A DNA stretch of 64,000 nt, from NCBI GenBank assembly GCA_023701135.1, contig JAMPXP010000005.1:165270-229269 (forward strand), written 5' to 3'. Position numbers and translations under genes: made by a program. Numbering within the stretch: position 1 is the stretch's first letter; each line of letters opens with the position of its first letter. This DNA is from Desulfobacula sp. Lineage in GTDB: Bacteria > Desulfobacterota > Desulfobacteria > Desulfobacterales > Desulfobacteraceae. Below, piece after piece: positions 7,630-16,703 of the stretch. The notes under the pieces are model-generated. The model was not told the origin of the DNA, made no database searches, and saw nothing but the letters and a program-made list of their open reading frames with translations.

Positions 7630-9768
7630 TTATTCAACTCCGTTTATTTTCAGGATATCCATGACTTCCGGGAAATCAATACCCAGCCGCTTGGCGGTTT
7701 CCACGGTGGGGATGCCGTTATCTGTCCATCCCCTGCGTTCATAAACCGCATTCTTGAGTTTTTCATAGTGGTCTTCTCTTTTTTTCCGCAGGGCTGATAA
7801 TTTTTCTTGAGTGTTCATGGAACTGATATCAAAGCCGTACTTATTTTTTAGCTGTTCGTCATATCTTTCCTTCCGGGATTCATATTCTTCTATGGTTACA
7901 GGACCTACGGCCCGGTAGGGAAGGGTATCGTGTTCTCTGGTGCCAAAACCCATTTTCAGGTTGAAAATCCTTTGGAAATTATAGACGGCTTCGCTCATGG
8001 TGATGATGTCTTCGGGTGCTGTTTTTCGGCCGGTGACAGAGCTGAAAAAGTCGGCATACCAAGCCACATGTTTCATCACTTTAGCCGGTTCTGCTGTTTT
8101 TTTATTGTCTTCGGGAACGATATCGTTCCAGGGAAGTTTGCAAAGGCCGCAGAGGCTGAACCATGTCCTGAACATGGGAAACCAGTGAAGGGCCTCGGCT
8201 TTGTTTTCAAAAGTCGGCATGAAATTGTGAACCATATCCAGGAAAATCAGCCAGGCTTCATCATGCTGGGGACCCTTTAGGGCAAGTCCGTAGCCGCCTT
8301 GCTGGGCAAGGGATTCCTTGGTAATGTATTCGGAGAATTCCAGACCTTTGGATTCCATGCCGATGTCCTGCATAAAGGCCGGGTCGGCGCCGAAGTCCTT
8401 GGCAAAGATTTTTTTCATATTCCGGATGCCCTTGCCGACAATGGCACCAAAGCCTTCTCCCTTGGCCATCTGATGGATGATGGCCAGGGCATTGAACCTG
8501 TTGCCGAAGCTTAAATCCATGCCTCCGGTGTGATCTTTTGTGATCAGTCCGTTTTCAAAGCATTCCATGACAAAGCCAAGGGAAGTGCCGACGGAAATGG
8601 TGTCAATGCCATAGGCATCACAATAGAAATTGATTTCAAGAATGGTATGGGCATCGAAAATGCCCAGGTTTGATCCGCAACCGGCAATGGTTTCATATTC
8701 CGGACCATCGACAAAGACTTTTTTCCCCTGGTAGGGACCCGTAAACGGTGAAAAATCTTTGACGCCGTGGGCGCAGGCTACGGCACAACCTTTCCAGCAG
8801 CCGTCAAACCCCTTGTCAAAAATGTGTTCATAGATTTCTTCACCAATGACCTTGCTTTCAGGGTGGGAGCCGAATTTGAAATTATGGACCGGCAGACAGT
8901 CATGATCATTCATAATGGGAACCAGGTGGGTGGTCCCGACCAGGGCCATGCGGTTTTGCCTGGAATCCAGGTCATGGATCTCCTTTGCATGGCTTTTGGT
9001 GACGATTTTGAGCGCCTCGAGATCGGCAGGATTGTTGGATTTCATTGAAACGGCGCCATATCTGGCAACAACGGCCTTGACCCGTTTGTCGGCAAAAACG
9101 GTTCCAATGCCTCCGCGGCCGGCCTGTTTGTAACGGACCCGTTTTCGTCCGGCATCCCACCAGGAAAAATTCAGACATCCGAAAAAGGTATGCTCGGCAC
9201 CGGGGCCTGCCGTTACCACTGACACATTGACCGGTTTGTCAGGATCAAAATACCGGGTCAATTGATCTGAGAGTTCATAGGAATCCTTGGGGAGGTTTTC
9301 GGCGGTATAGATTTTTATTTTATTTTCAATTCCGTCGATGAGGATGACCCTGTCAGTGGTTGCTTTGCCGTCGATCTGGAGGACATCAAAACCGGAAAAT
9401 TTTTTATAGGGCCCGAAATATCCGCCGACATTGGAATCGATGGGCGCCCCGGTCAAAGGGGAAATGGAAGTAACAATGCTTTTTCCTCCGCCTGGATAAC
9501 CCGGTGTTCCGCCAAGGGGGCCGGATGATATACAAACGGCATTCTCAGGGTCATTCCATTTGGTCGTTCCGGAAACCGAATTCCACAAAAGCCAGAGGTC
9601 ATATCCCTTCCCGCCGATGAAGATCTGTTTGATTTTTTCATCAATGGGGTTGATCATAATATCGTTTGAACTCAGATTGATGCGAAGGGATTTGTCCGTA
9701 TACCCTTTTTGTATGTCTGCTTTTTCATAAGAGACGGATTTAATCTCTTTTAGTTGAAACTGGCTCAT
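7630..9768 (-). CDS. Aldehyde:ferredoxin oxidoreductase family enzyme
   Basis: Large tungsten- (or molybdenum-) bis-pterin oxidoreductase of 712 residues that oxidises aldehydes to acids with ferredoxin. The N-terminal AOR domain shows GGKGYDLWLLWN, SSGPLGGTPGYPGGGK and NVGGYFGPYKKFSGFD; RGGIGTVFADKRVKAV is the usual pterin-binding segment. Likely cluster cysteines are in GCWKGCAVACAHG, spaced C-x3-C-x3-C rather than the common C-x2-C-x3-C, with a late SLCGLCKLPW. The start at 9768 is fixed by AAGGAG 5 bases upstream; the frame stays open further but without support. It heads a two-gene operon with a MoaD-like protein. Substrate unknown. Confidence 0.88.
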   Translation of the reverse strand: MSQFQLKEIKSVSYEKADIQKGYTDKSLRINLSSNDIMINPIDEKIKQIFIGGKGYDLWLLWNSVSGTTKWNDPENAVCISSGPLGGTPGYPGGGKSIVTSISPLTGAPIDSNVGGYFGPYKKFSGFDVLQIDGKATTDRVILIDGIENKIKIYTAENLPKDSYELSDQLTRYFDPDKPVNVSVVTAGPGAEHTFFGCLNFSWWDAGRKRVRYKQAGRGGIGTVFADKRVKAVVARYGAVSMKSNNPADLEALKIVTKSHAKEIHDLDSRQNRMALVGTTHLVPIMNDHDCLPVHNFKFGSHPESKVIGEEIYEHIFDKGFDGCWKGCAVACAHGVKDFSPFTGPYQGKKVFVDGPEYETIAGCGSNLGIFDAHTILEINFYCDAYGIDTISVGTSLGFVMECFENGLITKDHTGGMDLSFGNRFNALAIIHQMAKGEGFGAIVGKGIRNMKKIFAKDFGADPAFMQDIGMESKGLEFSEYITKESLAQQGGYGLALKGPQHDEAWLIFLDMVHNFMPTFENKAEALHWFPMFRTWFSLCGLCKLPWNDIVPEDNKKTAEPAKVMKHVAWYADFFSSVTGRKTAPEDIITMSEAVYNFQRIFNLKMGFGTREHDTLPYRAVGPVTIEEYESRKERYDEQLKNKYGFDISSMNTQEKLSALRKKREDHYEKLKNAVYERRGWTDNGIPTVETAKRLGIDFPEVMDILKINGVE

Positions 9769-9891
9769 ATTAACTCCTTGGCTATAAAATCCATTTGTAA
9801 ATTTGCCATACAAAATTTTCAGACCCATTTTTCCTATACCACATCTTCCGGGTTTAGGATAGAAAAGACCTTGCGGATGAAACTGCCACAA

Positions 9892-9904
9892 ATGGTTAAA
9901 CCAT
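9892..9904. promoter_or_regulatory. Short inverted repeat upstream of the AOR operon
   Basis: ATGGTT-A-AACCAT lies 124 bp before the AOR start in the 282-bp divergent space shared with yggT. It could be an operator. I see no convincing -35/-10 pair beside it. Confidence 0.25.
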
Positions 9905-10050
9905 TGATAAACCATCCGGCCTCAAATGTCAATCGCCGGTCATGGAAATTTAATCAGGCTAAATATTCAAAAAAACTTGACTTTTTGTGGTATTCATAGT
10001 TAACCAGTTGATTGTGAAAACAAGAGAATCATGGAAAAAAGGTAAATTCA

Positions 10051-10350
10051 ATGTTCATTTTAGCCAATTTTTTTGATGCCCTCGCCGGAGTCATGGGCTG
10101 GGCTCTCGATATCTATATGTGGATTGTGGTTGCCGGGGCTGTCCTGTCCTGGGTGAGCCCTGACCCTTATAATCCTATTGTCAGGTTCATCAACAATGCC
10201 ACAGAACCTGTTTTTTATCAAATCCGGAAGAGGCTTCCCGTAAATTTTGGGGGGCTTGACATCTCTCCCATCATTGTAATTTTAGCGATTTATTTCCTTC
10301 AGAGATTTGTTGTGAACAGTCTTCACGGGCTGGCGCGGGCAATGGCATAA
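10051..10350 (+). CDS. yggT: YggT family integral membrane protein
   Basis: 99-residue protein with two hydrophobic segments separated by a polar loop, the YggT (PF02325) layout. Typical residues are WIVVAGAVLSWVSPDPYNP in the first half and LDISPIIVILAIYFLQRFV in the second. Its molecular role is not settled; in many bacteria it lies beside divIVA/sepF-type division genes, and here divIVA follows 20 bp downstream. AAAGG precedes the ATG. Confidence 0.9.
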   Translation: MFILANFFDALAGVMGWALDIYMWIVVAGAVLSWVSPDPYNPIVRFINNATEPVFYQIRKRLPVNFGGLDISPIIVILAIYFLQRFVVNSLHGLARAMA

Positions 10351-10370
10351 TAAAAAGCGAGGTATTGTGT

Positions 10371-10871
10371 ATGGGGATAACACCTTTGGTTGTTAAACAG
10401 AAAGAGTTCACGACAAGATTCAGGGGCTTTGATGTTCAGGAAGTAGACCGCTTTCTTGAAGATGTGGCAAGAGAATTGGATCAATTGAATCATTCCATTC
10501 AAACCCTCCATGAAGAAAATCACCGGCTGAATCTGGAAAATCAAGGCTATCGGAAAAGAGAAAATTCCATGAAGAATGCCATGATTCAGTCCCAGAAAGT
10601 CCTGGATCAGATGAAAGAAAACGCAAAAAAATCTTCCGAGATCATCATCGCCAATGCGGAAGTTGAAGCTGAAAAAATATTGAACAGGGCTCATAAACGG
10701 CTTTCTCAACTTCATAGCGACATTATTGAGCTGAAGCGTCAACGGATTCAGCTTGAAATGCAGATCAGCGCAGTCCTTGAATCCCATTCAAAAATGCTTG
10801 AAATGACCAAGGAAGAAAATAAGGCTGCCGATGAAACAGATTCCACTTTGAAATTTTTAAAGCAAGCATAA
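10371..10871 (+). CDS. divIVA: DivIVA domain protein
   Basis: 166-residue coiled-coil protein. The N-terminal lipid-binding domain is clear: FTTRFRGFDVQEVDRFLEDV carries the Phe-Arg pair that inserts into curved membranes in Bacillus DivIVA. The rest is long heptad-rich helix (from about residue 35 to 150). DivIVA proteins mark poles and septa and recruit partners. Start at ATG 10371 is 8 bases after GAGG; an upstream in-frame TTG is unlikely. It sits between yggT and two PilT-type ATPases, so a role in polar placement of pili or wall enzymes is an attractive inference. Confidence 0.88.
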   Translation: MGITPLVVKQKEFTTRFRGFDVQEVDRFLEDVARELDQLNHSIQTLHEENHRLNLENQGYRKRENSMKNAMIQSQKVLDQMKENAKKSSEIIIANAEVEAEKILNRAHKRLSQLHSDIIELKRQRIQLEMQISAVLESHSKMLEMTKEENKAADETDSTLKFLKQA

Positions 10872-10907
10872 ATTAATAAGAATACTTAACTAAAAAGGGC
10901 ATTGGCA

Positions 10908-11990
10908 ATGGCTGAAATTGATGCTTTTTTTAAGCTGATGCATGAGCAGGGGGCCTCGGACCTCCATCTGTCCTCCGGGCAACAGCCTGCATTAAGGCTT
11001 CATGGTGATATCCAGCGGATTAAATATGATATCCTCACAAGTGATAAATTAAGGGGCCTTCTCTATGAGATTACCTCCCAGGAGAAGATCAAGACCTTTG
11101 AGGAAACCGGTGATGTGGATTTCGGCTATGAAATTCCAGGGCTGGCGCGATACAGGGCCAATTATTTCATGCAGAAGAGCGGCATTTCTGCTGTTTTTCG
11201 TGAGATCCCCTCTGAAGTGCTGACGGTTGAGCAGCTTGGCCTTCCGCCGGTTATTTCAAAACTGGCGGAACTGCCCCGGGGCCTCGTTCTGGTGACGGGG
11301 CCAACTGGGTCCGGAAAATCAACCACCCTTGCCGCCATCATTGATCAGGCCAATAAGGTCAGAAAAGACCATATTATAACGGTGGAAGACCCCATCGAGT
11401 TTGTCCACAGAAGCCAGAACTGTATTGTTAACCACAGGGAAGTCGGCTTGCATACAAAAACATTTTCATCTGCACTCAGAGGTGCCTTGCGTGAAGATCC
11501 GGACATTATCCTCGTGGGTGAGTTGAGAGATCTTGAAACCATTTCTCTTGCCATTGAAGCTGCCTCAACCGGCCACCTGGTTTTCGGAACCCTTCACACC
11601 TCCAGTGCAGCCAAAACCGTGGACAGAATCATCGAGGTCTTCCCATCAACGGAGCAGGCCCAGATACGCTCCACTCTGGCAGACGGGTTAAGGGCCATTA
11701 TCGCTCAAACCCTGTTCAAAAGAATCGATAAGAAAGGCAGGTGTGCAGCCCTTGAGATCCTCGTGGCAACACCGGCGGTAAGGAACCTGATACGGGAAGC
11801 CAAAACCCACCAGGTCCCGTCCATGATTCAGACCGGCAAGCAATATGGGATGCAACTGCTGGATGATGCCATCATGAATTTATACAAGAAGGGATGGATC
11901 AGCGCCGATGCCGCATACAGCAAGGCCAATAACAAATCTTTGTTCAGGTCCTTTTTAAAGAATCCGCCGGTTGATTTTACAGAAGCTTAG
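10908..11990 (+). CDS. pilT: Twitching motility ATPase PilT
   Basis: Hexameric cytoplasmic ATPase that depolymerises type IV pili. 360 residues, standard length. Motifs: GPTGSGKSTT (Walker A), the Asp box VEDPIEFVH, DPDIILVGELRD (Walker B) and the His box GHLVFGTLHTSSA. The C-terminal AVRNLIREAKTHQVPSMIQT is the AIRNLIRE-type element needed for retraction in PilT. Start ATG 10908 follows AAAAAGGG by 8 bases. The pilMNOPQ genes of the same machine lie about 18 kb further on; no pilB, pilC or pilin is in the window. Confidence 0.95.
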   Translation: MAEIDAFFKLMHEQGASDLHLSSGQQPALRLHGDIQRIKYDILTSDKLRGLLYEITSQEKIKTFEETGDVDFGYEIPGLARYRANYFMQKSGISAVFREIPSEVLTVEQLGLPPVISKLAELPRGLVLVTGPTGSGKSTTLAAIIDQANKVRKDHIITVEDPIEFVHRSQNCIVNHREVGLHTKTFSSALRGALREDPDIILVGELRDLETISLAIEAASTGHLVFGTLHTSSAAKTVDRIIEVFPSTEQAQIRSTLADGLRAIIAQTLFKRIDKKGRCAALEILVATPAVRNLIREAKTHQVPSMIQTGKQYGMQLLDDAIMNLYKKGWISADAAYSKANNKSLFRSFLKNPPVDFTEA

Positions 11991-12025
11991 CCTGTCTTTT
12001 TTGATACCATAAAAAGGAAAGCCGT

Positions 12026-13189
12026 ATGAAAAAACAACAGATTGATCACATTCTGTCAAAAATGCTGGATTCCCATGATAATGTCTCCGATTTGAATTTT
12101 ACTCCTGGAAAACCCCTGCAGGTAGAAAGCTCAGGACAACTGGCGGCCGTCCACATTGAGCCTGATTTCAATGTATTAACCCCTTTCCAGACGGAAATCG
12201 TAGCCCTGAATTTGATTAATAATAACCGCAAATTGATGGAAACACTGATTCGGGAGGGGTCCTGCGATCTATCCTACCAGCTTGGAAATAAGGCCCGGTT
12301 CCGTGTGAATATTTTTTCAAGATCCGCCCGGTATTCCATTGTGCTCAGGAAGCTTGAAACTCAGATTCCCACTATTGAAGAACTGGCGCTTCCCAAGGCC
12401 TTTCACAGGATGTCGGAAGAAAAGAACGGCATTATTTTTGTGACCGGAGCCACAGGTTCGGGTAAAACCACATCTCTGGCGGCACTGCTGGATAAGATCA
12501 ATGAAACAAAATCGGTTCATGTCATCACCCTGGAGGATCCCATTGAGTATCAGCATCCCCAGAAAAAATCCACCTTCAACCAGAGGGAGCTGGGTGCGGA
12601 TTTTGATACCTTTGCCAATGGTTTGAGAGCAGCTTTGCGTCAGGCCCCGAAAGTGATCCTGGTGGGTGAGATGCGGGACAGAGAAACCGTTGAAATAGGG
12701 CTTACGGCTGCGGAAACAGGCCATCTGGTACTATCCACCCTGCATACCGTGGATGCCGGGCAGACCATCAACCGTGTGCTGGGCATGTTTTCCACGGAAG
12801 AAGAAAAGCAGATCCGGATCCGTCTGGCCGATACCCTCCGATGGGTTTGTTCCCAGCGATTGCTGCCGAAAATAGGTGGCGGCCGGGTTGCCGCCTTTGA
12901 GATCATGGGAACCAATTTGAGGGTAAAAGATTCCATCCTCCATGGAGAATCCGAAGGGAAAACCTTTAATGAAATTATTACGGCGGGAAAACCCCAGGAC
13001 ATGGTTTCTTTTGATGAGTATATTATTTCTCTGTATGAAGAAGGCAAGATTGACGAGAATACTGCCGTTTCTTATGCCTCAAGAAAGGATATTGTCGGCC
13101 GAGGACTCGATTCGATCAAGAGTTCACGGGGCGAGACCACATCCAAGATTGATTCTTTGGAAATTGATCTTGGATATAAAGGAAAATAA
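12026..13189 (+). CDS. Second PilT-family ATPase (PilU-like)
   Basis: 387-residue paralogue of the preceding PilT. It keeps Walker A (GATGSGKTTS), the Asp box (LEDPIEYQHP), Walker B (KVILVGEMRDRET) and His box (GHLVLSTLHTVDA). The C-terminal part differs: the AIRNLIRE-type element is replaced by LRVKDSILHGESEGKTF. Tandem PilT/PilU pairs are common; PilU-type proteins support PilT-dependent retraction. AAAGGA lies 7 bases before the ATG. Assignment to PilU proper, rather than another PilT paralogue, is by position and the divergent C-terminus. Confidence 0.88.
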   Translation: MKKQQIDHILSKMLDSHDNVSDLNFTPGKPLQVESSGQLAAVHIEPDFNVLTPFQTEIVALNLINNNRKLMETLIREGSCDLSYQLGNKARFRVNIFSRSARYSIVLRKLETQIPTIEELALPKAFHRMSEEKNGIIFVTGATGSGKTTSLAALLDKINETKSVHVITLEDPIEYQHPQKKSTFNQRELGADFDTFANGLRAALRQAPKVILVGEMRDRETVEIGLTAAETGHLVLSTLHTVDAGQTINRVLGMFSTEEEKQIRIRLADTLRWVCSQRLLPKIGGGRVAAFEIMGTNLRVKDSILHGESEGKTFNEIITAGKPQDMVSFDEYIISLYEEGKIDENTAVSYASRKDIVGRGLDSIKSSRGETTSKIDSLEIDLGYKGK

Positions 13190-13194
13190 GTGTT

Positions 13195-13809
13195 ATGAAC
13201 ATCACCTGCCATAACTGCAATACAAAATTGAATATTCCCGATCACAAGCTGCCCAAAGACAAGGAATCGACCGTAGTCTGTCCCAAATGCAGGGAAAAGA
13301 TCCAAGTCCCGGCAGCACCGAAATCCCAGCCACCTGTGGATGAGAAAAAGAACTCCTTCTATCAGCGGCGTTTTGAAGACCGTTTGAATGCCCTGGTCTG
13401 CGTTGACCGGGCGGAATTGAAGTCAAAGATAAATTCGGCCCTGGATCAGATGGGATTGAATGCCGAAGCTGCTGTTGATATGCGGGGAGCATTCAATAAA
13501 ATGGAATACAATGCCTATCAGCTTCTGATTATAGAGGATGATTTTGACCCGGAGAATAAGGGCGCAACGGGAATTATCGAGAGGATGAGCGCCATTGATA
13601 TGTCTTTGAGGCGGAAAATCTGTATTGTTTTGATCAGCCGAAAATTCAACACCAATGATAATATGGCGGCCTTGCATTCCAGTGTCAACAATATTATTCA
13701 TCAGGATGACACCCATCATATGGAAGCCTTTTTATCCAAAGCCGTGGCAGAGCATAAAAATTTATACTCCATTTACAATGAATCCCTGAAGCTGGTCGGT
13801 AAAGCATAG
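13195..13809 (+). CDS. Zinc-ribbon protein with degenerate receiver-like domain
   Basis: 204 residues. The N-terminus is an MJ0042-type zinc ribbon: CHNCNTKLNIP ... VVCPKCREKIQVP (four Cys as CxxC pairs). After a Pro-rich linker, residues of about 70-190 look like a receiver domain (LLIIEDDFDPE, then KICIVLISRKF), but the usual phospho-acceptor Asp and the Lys are not clear, so it may not be phosphorylated. It starts 5 bp after the second pilT-like gene and is followed by two wall-related genes. A protein-binding partner role near the pilus motor is a guess. No specific family recognised for the C-terminal part. Confidence 0.75.
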   Translation: MNITCHNCNTKLNIPDHKLPKDKESTVVCPKCREKIQVPAAPKSQPPVDEKKNSFYQRRFEDRLNALVCVDRAELKSKINSALDQMGLNAEAAVDMRGAFNKMEYNAYQLLIIEDDFDPENKGATGIIERMSAIDMSLRRKICIVLISRKFNTNDNMAALHSSVNNIIHQDDTHHMEAFLSKAVAEHKNLYSIYNESLKLVGKA

Positions 13810-13830
13810 CGGGATTGAGACAGGATTTGT

Positions 13831-14706
13831 ATGGCCCGTTACTGGTATGAACCACTGAGTTTTCCCGAGTGGTTCAAAAGGATATTTTCTTTTTTTAATA
13901 TTGCCTTGTTTCTTATGACAGCAATATTTTTCATTTCCGAATTCAGATTTGACTGGTTTGAAAAACTGGTGGGGTCCTATCTGGCTTCTACCAATGAGGT
14001 CCGCCCTGAAATCGGGGCCGTCTGGGAAATCGGAAAACAAACCACCAATGCCCATGAATCCCTGAAGACCATTGTCGATAAAAAAGAGGACATCCGGCAG
14101 ACGGCGAATGCGGCAGGTTCTTTTTCAGAGCTTGTATCCAGTCTTCTGCCGGGGGAATGGGTGACACTTGAAAGACAACAGTTTAAATCCCTGTATCTCA
14201 GCCTTGAAAAATCATCATCCCTGAAGATCATTGATCCGGCGAGCCTGGTATGGCTCCTCAACGGCAGCGACCTTGACAGGATATTTTGTGAGGGCATCAA
14301 GGGCGGGATAAAAATTTTTTTCATTGATCGGGAAAACAGGGTCATCAAGGAGATAGAACTCCAAAAAGAAGATATTATTGAAATCGAAAACGCGGATAAG
14401 CCCCTGGCTGGAATTCTGACGGACATGGCCGGATTTCAGGATCGTATTTATCCGGCCCGGATTTTTTTTGACGCACTGTTAAAATTGCCGGCGGAAATTA
14501 TCCCGGATCTGATCGTAAACCCTGAAGCCCTGCTCGAGCAGGAAGGAAAGCTCATCCGGGTCGGCATCTTTAATGAGGCGGTAAACGGGTATATCAAGCT
14601 CGGATTTGAATTTGAAGCATCGGGGGGAGACACGGTCGTATTTTTAAAAGGCCGAGAGTGGGCCGTCTGGCAGTTGAGTCTGAACCTGAAGGGAGAGGCA
14701 AAATGA
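13831..14706 (+). CDS. Membrane-anchored protein of unknown function
   Basis: 291 residues, no family recognised. One hydrophobic helix near the N-terminus (about residues 17-38, IFSFFNIALFLMTAIFF) anchors a predicted soluble domain outside or inside the cell. The body has no metal-binding or catalytic signature I can name; it contains a long stretch of alternating hydrophobic and charged residues (KIFFIDRENRVIKEIEL). The stop overlaps the start of the next gene (ATGA), so it is translationally coupled to the class A PBP. A role as a partner or regulator of that PBP is inferred from coupling only. Confidence 0.75.
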   Translation: MARYWYEPLSFPEWFKRIFSFFNIALFLMTAIFFISEFRFDWFEKLVGSYLASTNEVRPEIGAVWEIGKQTTNAHESLKTIVDKKEDIRQTANAAGSFSELVSSLLPGEWVTLERQQFKSLYLSLEKSSSLKIIDPASLVWLLNGSDLDRIFCEGIKGGIKIFFIDRENRVIKEIELQKEDIIEIENADKPLAGILTDMAGFQDRIYPARIFFDALLKLPAEIIPDLIVNPEALLEQEGKLIRVGIFNEAVNGYIKLGFEFEASGGDTVVFLKGREWAVWQLSLNLKGEAK

Positions 14707-16703
14707 ATCTTTTTTTAAGGATCAGCGCCATTGTCCGATTCTGCTTTTTCATGGGGCTGATTCTCGTCTCCCTTGGAAGCCTTTCAGGGATGTTCCTGGT
14801 TTTCTATATGGCAAAAGATCTGCCAAAACTGCCCTCTCCCTTAAGCAAAATTATAGAAACACCCCAGACCCAGATCTATGCATCAAACGGCCAGGTTTTA
14901 ATCCGTCTGGGGGAAAGACAGGCCGTTTCCCTGGACATGGTTTCCAAAAATTTTATCAACGCCATTCTGGCAACAGAAGACCATCTTTTTTTCGAACACC
15001 GGGGCATAAACAAACTCAGAACCTTAAAAGCCCTTTATATAACCCTGACATCACCCTCCGGGAAAGTGGAAGGGGCTTCGACCATTACCCAGCAACTGGC
15101 CAAAAATTTATTCTTCAGTTTTAAAAAGACCTATGCCCGAAAATTCAAAGAACTTCTCGTGTCAATGCAGATAGAAGCTTCCAGCACTAAGGAAGAGATC
15201 CTGCAAACCTATATCAACCAGATTCATTTCGGAGCAGGAGCCCAGGGTGTGGAAAAAGCAGCCCAGGTTTTTTTTGGAAAAACAGCCCTTGATTTAACCC
15301 TGCCCGAGGCTGCCCTGCTTGCAGGGCTCCCGAAGTCCCCGACCAATTATAATCCCTTCCGGCATTATGATCTTGCGCTCAAGCGCCGGGACATTGTTTT
15401 AAACAGAATGGTCCAGGCCGGGTTTATTTCTGATGTTGATGCCCGGCAGGCCATGATGACAAGGCCTGAACTTTATCATGAGCAATCAGATTCCAGGACC
15501 GGCAGTTATTTTTTGGATGCTCTGATCAGTGAATTGATTTCAAAATATGGGGAGGATGTTGTATATCATGGCGGAATAAAGATCTATGCAACCCTTGATA
15601 CAAGACTTCAATCTTATGCACAGCAAGCATTGAAGAAAGGGCTTGAAAACCTGGATGCCATGATGGGGATAACCGATGGTACCGTTGATCCTCCCCAGGG
15701 GGCCATCGTCGCCATTGATACGGGGTCCGGGGCCGTTAAAGCCATGATCGGTGGAAGGGATTATTACGAAAGCGAATTCAACCGGGCCACAAAAAGCAGA
15801 AGACAGCCAGGAAGCGGATTTAAACCCTTCCTGTATTATACGGCTTTAAAAGACCTGGGATTTCATCCGGCAACCGTTATGACGGACAAGCCTGTTCTTA
15901 TCCCGGTCAAAGGGGCCGCGGACTGGGAACCCAAAAATTTCAGCAAAACCTTTAACGGCCCGATGATTTTGAAAAAAGCCCTGACCGAGTCCGTCAATAC
16001 CATAGCCGCCCAGATGGTGGAAAAAGTCGGCCCCGATGCCGTGGTCCGGACGGCTAAAACATGCGGCATTGAAAGTCCTTTACAAGAGGTGTATTCCGTG
16101 GCCCTGGGGACCTCGAATGTAACTCCTTTTGAAATGGCGGCTGCCTTTTCGGTCTTTGCGACAATAGGCGTGAAACATGAGCCCTTTTTATTCTGGCGAA
16201 TTGAAGATGCTTACGGCCGGATTATTTTTGAACACATTGTCCAGGAAAAAAGAGTTCTGGATCCTTCCATTACCTATCAGTTGGTGGATATGATGAAATC
16301 TGTTATTGATACCGGTTCCGGAAAATCCATCCGGCAACTGGGGTTTCATCGGGCTGCGGCAGGGAAGACGGGAACGACGGACAATTTCAATGATGCCTGG
16401 TTCACGGGGTTTACACCAACCCTGTGCACTTCTGTCTGGACCGGATTTGATAAGGAAAGAAAGCTTTTGGACCGCAATAATATCGGCATCACCGGTGGCA
16501 GAGGGGCGGCACCCATATGGGCTGATTTTATGATGAATGCCGTGAACTCGGACCCTGAGAGGGATTTTCCGATTCCCGATAATGTTCATTTTGAAGCAGT
16601 GGATACGGTCACCGGATGCCCTCCGGAAGGACAAGGGGGAGGCCGTGAGCAGATGAGTGTTCCTTTGAAGGCGGAACAGCAATTATGCCGGGATGAACAA
16701 TAA
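14703..16703 (+). CDS. Penicillin-binding protein 1A, transglycosylase/transpeptidase
   Basis: Bifunctional peptidoglycan synthase, 666 residues, anchored by one N-terminal transmembrane helix. Glycosyltransferase (GT51) motifs: ATEDHLFFEHRG with the catalytic Glu, EGASTITQQLAKNL, and GLPKSPTNYNPF. Transpeptidase motifs: RQPGSGFKPF (SxxK), SVN in TESVNTIAA, and KTGTTD. The start ATG at 14703, inside the stop of the upstream gene and after GGGAG, is chosen over an in-frame GTG 45 bases upstream. The next gene starts on the shared TAATG. Placement after pilT/divIVA-type genes suggests wall growth coordinated with polar machinery. Confidence 0.93.
   Translation: MNLFLRISAIVRFCFFMGLILVSLGSLSGMFLVFYMAKDLPKLPSPLSKIIETPQTQIYASNGQVLIRLGERQAVSLDMVSKNFINAILATEDHLFFEHRGINKLRTLKALYITLTSPSGKVEGASTITQQLAKNLFFSFKKTYARKFKELLVSMQIEASSTKEEILQTYINQIHFGAGAQGVEKAAQVFFGKTALDLTLPEAALLAGLPKSPTNYNPFRHYDLALKRRDIVLNRMVQAGFISDVDARQAMMTRPELYHEQSDSRTGSYFLDALISELISKYGEDVVYHGGIKIYATLDTRLQSYAQQALKKGLENLDAMMGITDGTVDPPQGAIVAIDTGSGAVKAMIGGRDYYESEFNRATKSRRQPGSGFKPFLYYTALKDLGFHPATVMTDKPVLIPVKGAADWEPKNFSKTFNGPMILKKALTESVNTIAAQMVEKVGPDAVVRTAKTCGIESPLQEVYSVALGTSNVTPFEMAAAFSVFATIGVKHEPFLFWRIEDAYGRIIFEHIVQEKRVLDPSITYQLVDMMKSVIDTGSGKSIRQLGFHRAAAGKTGTTDNFNDAWFTGFTPTLCTSVWTGFDKERKLLDRNNIGITGGRGAAPIWADFMMNAVNSDPERDFPIPDNVHFEAVDTVTGCPPEGQGGGREQMSVPLKAEQQLCRDEQ

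Noticed and set aside
9754..9999. Plus-strand open frame of 81 codons in the AOR/yggT divergent space
   Set aside because: No ribosome binding site, overlaps the AOR start, and the sequence reads as random.
10031..10045. Four-codon ORF (MEKR) before yggT
   Set aside because: Too short to judge; the AAAAGG it contains is simply the yggT ribosome site.
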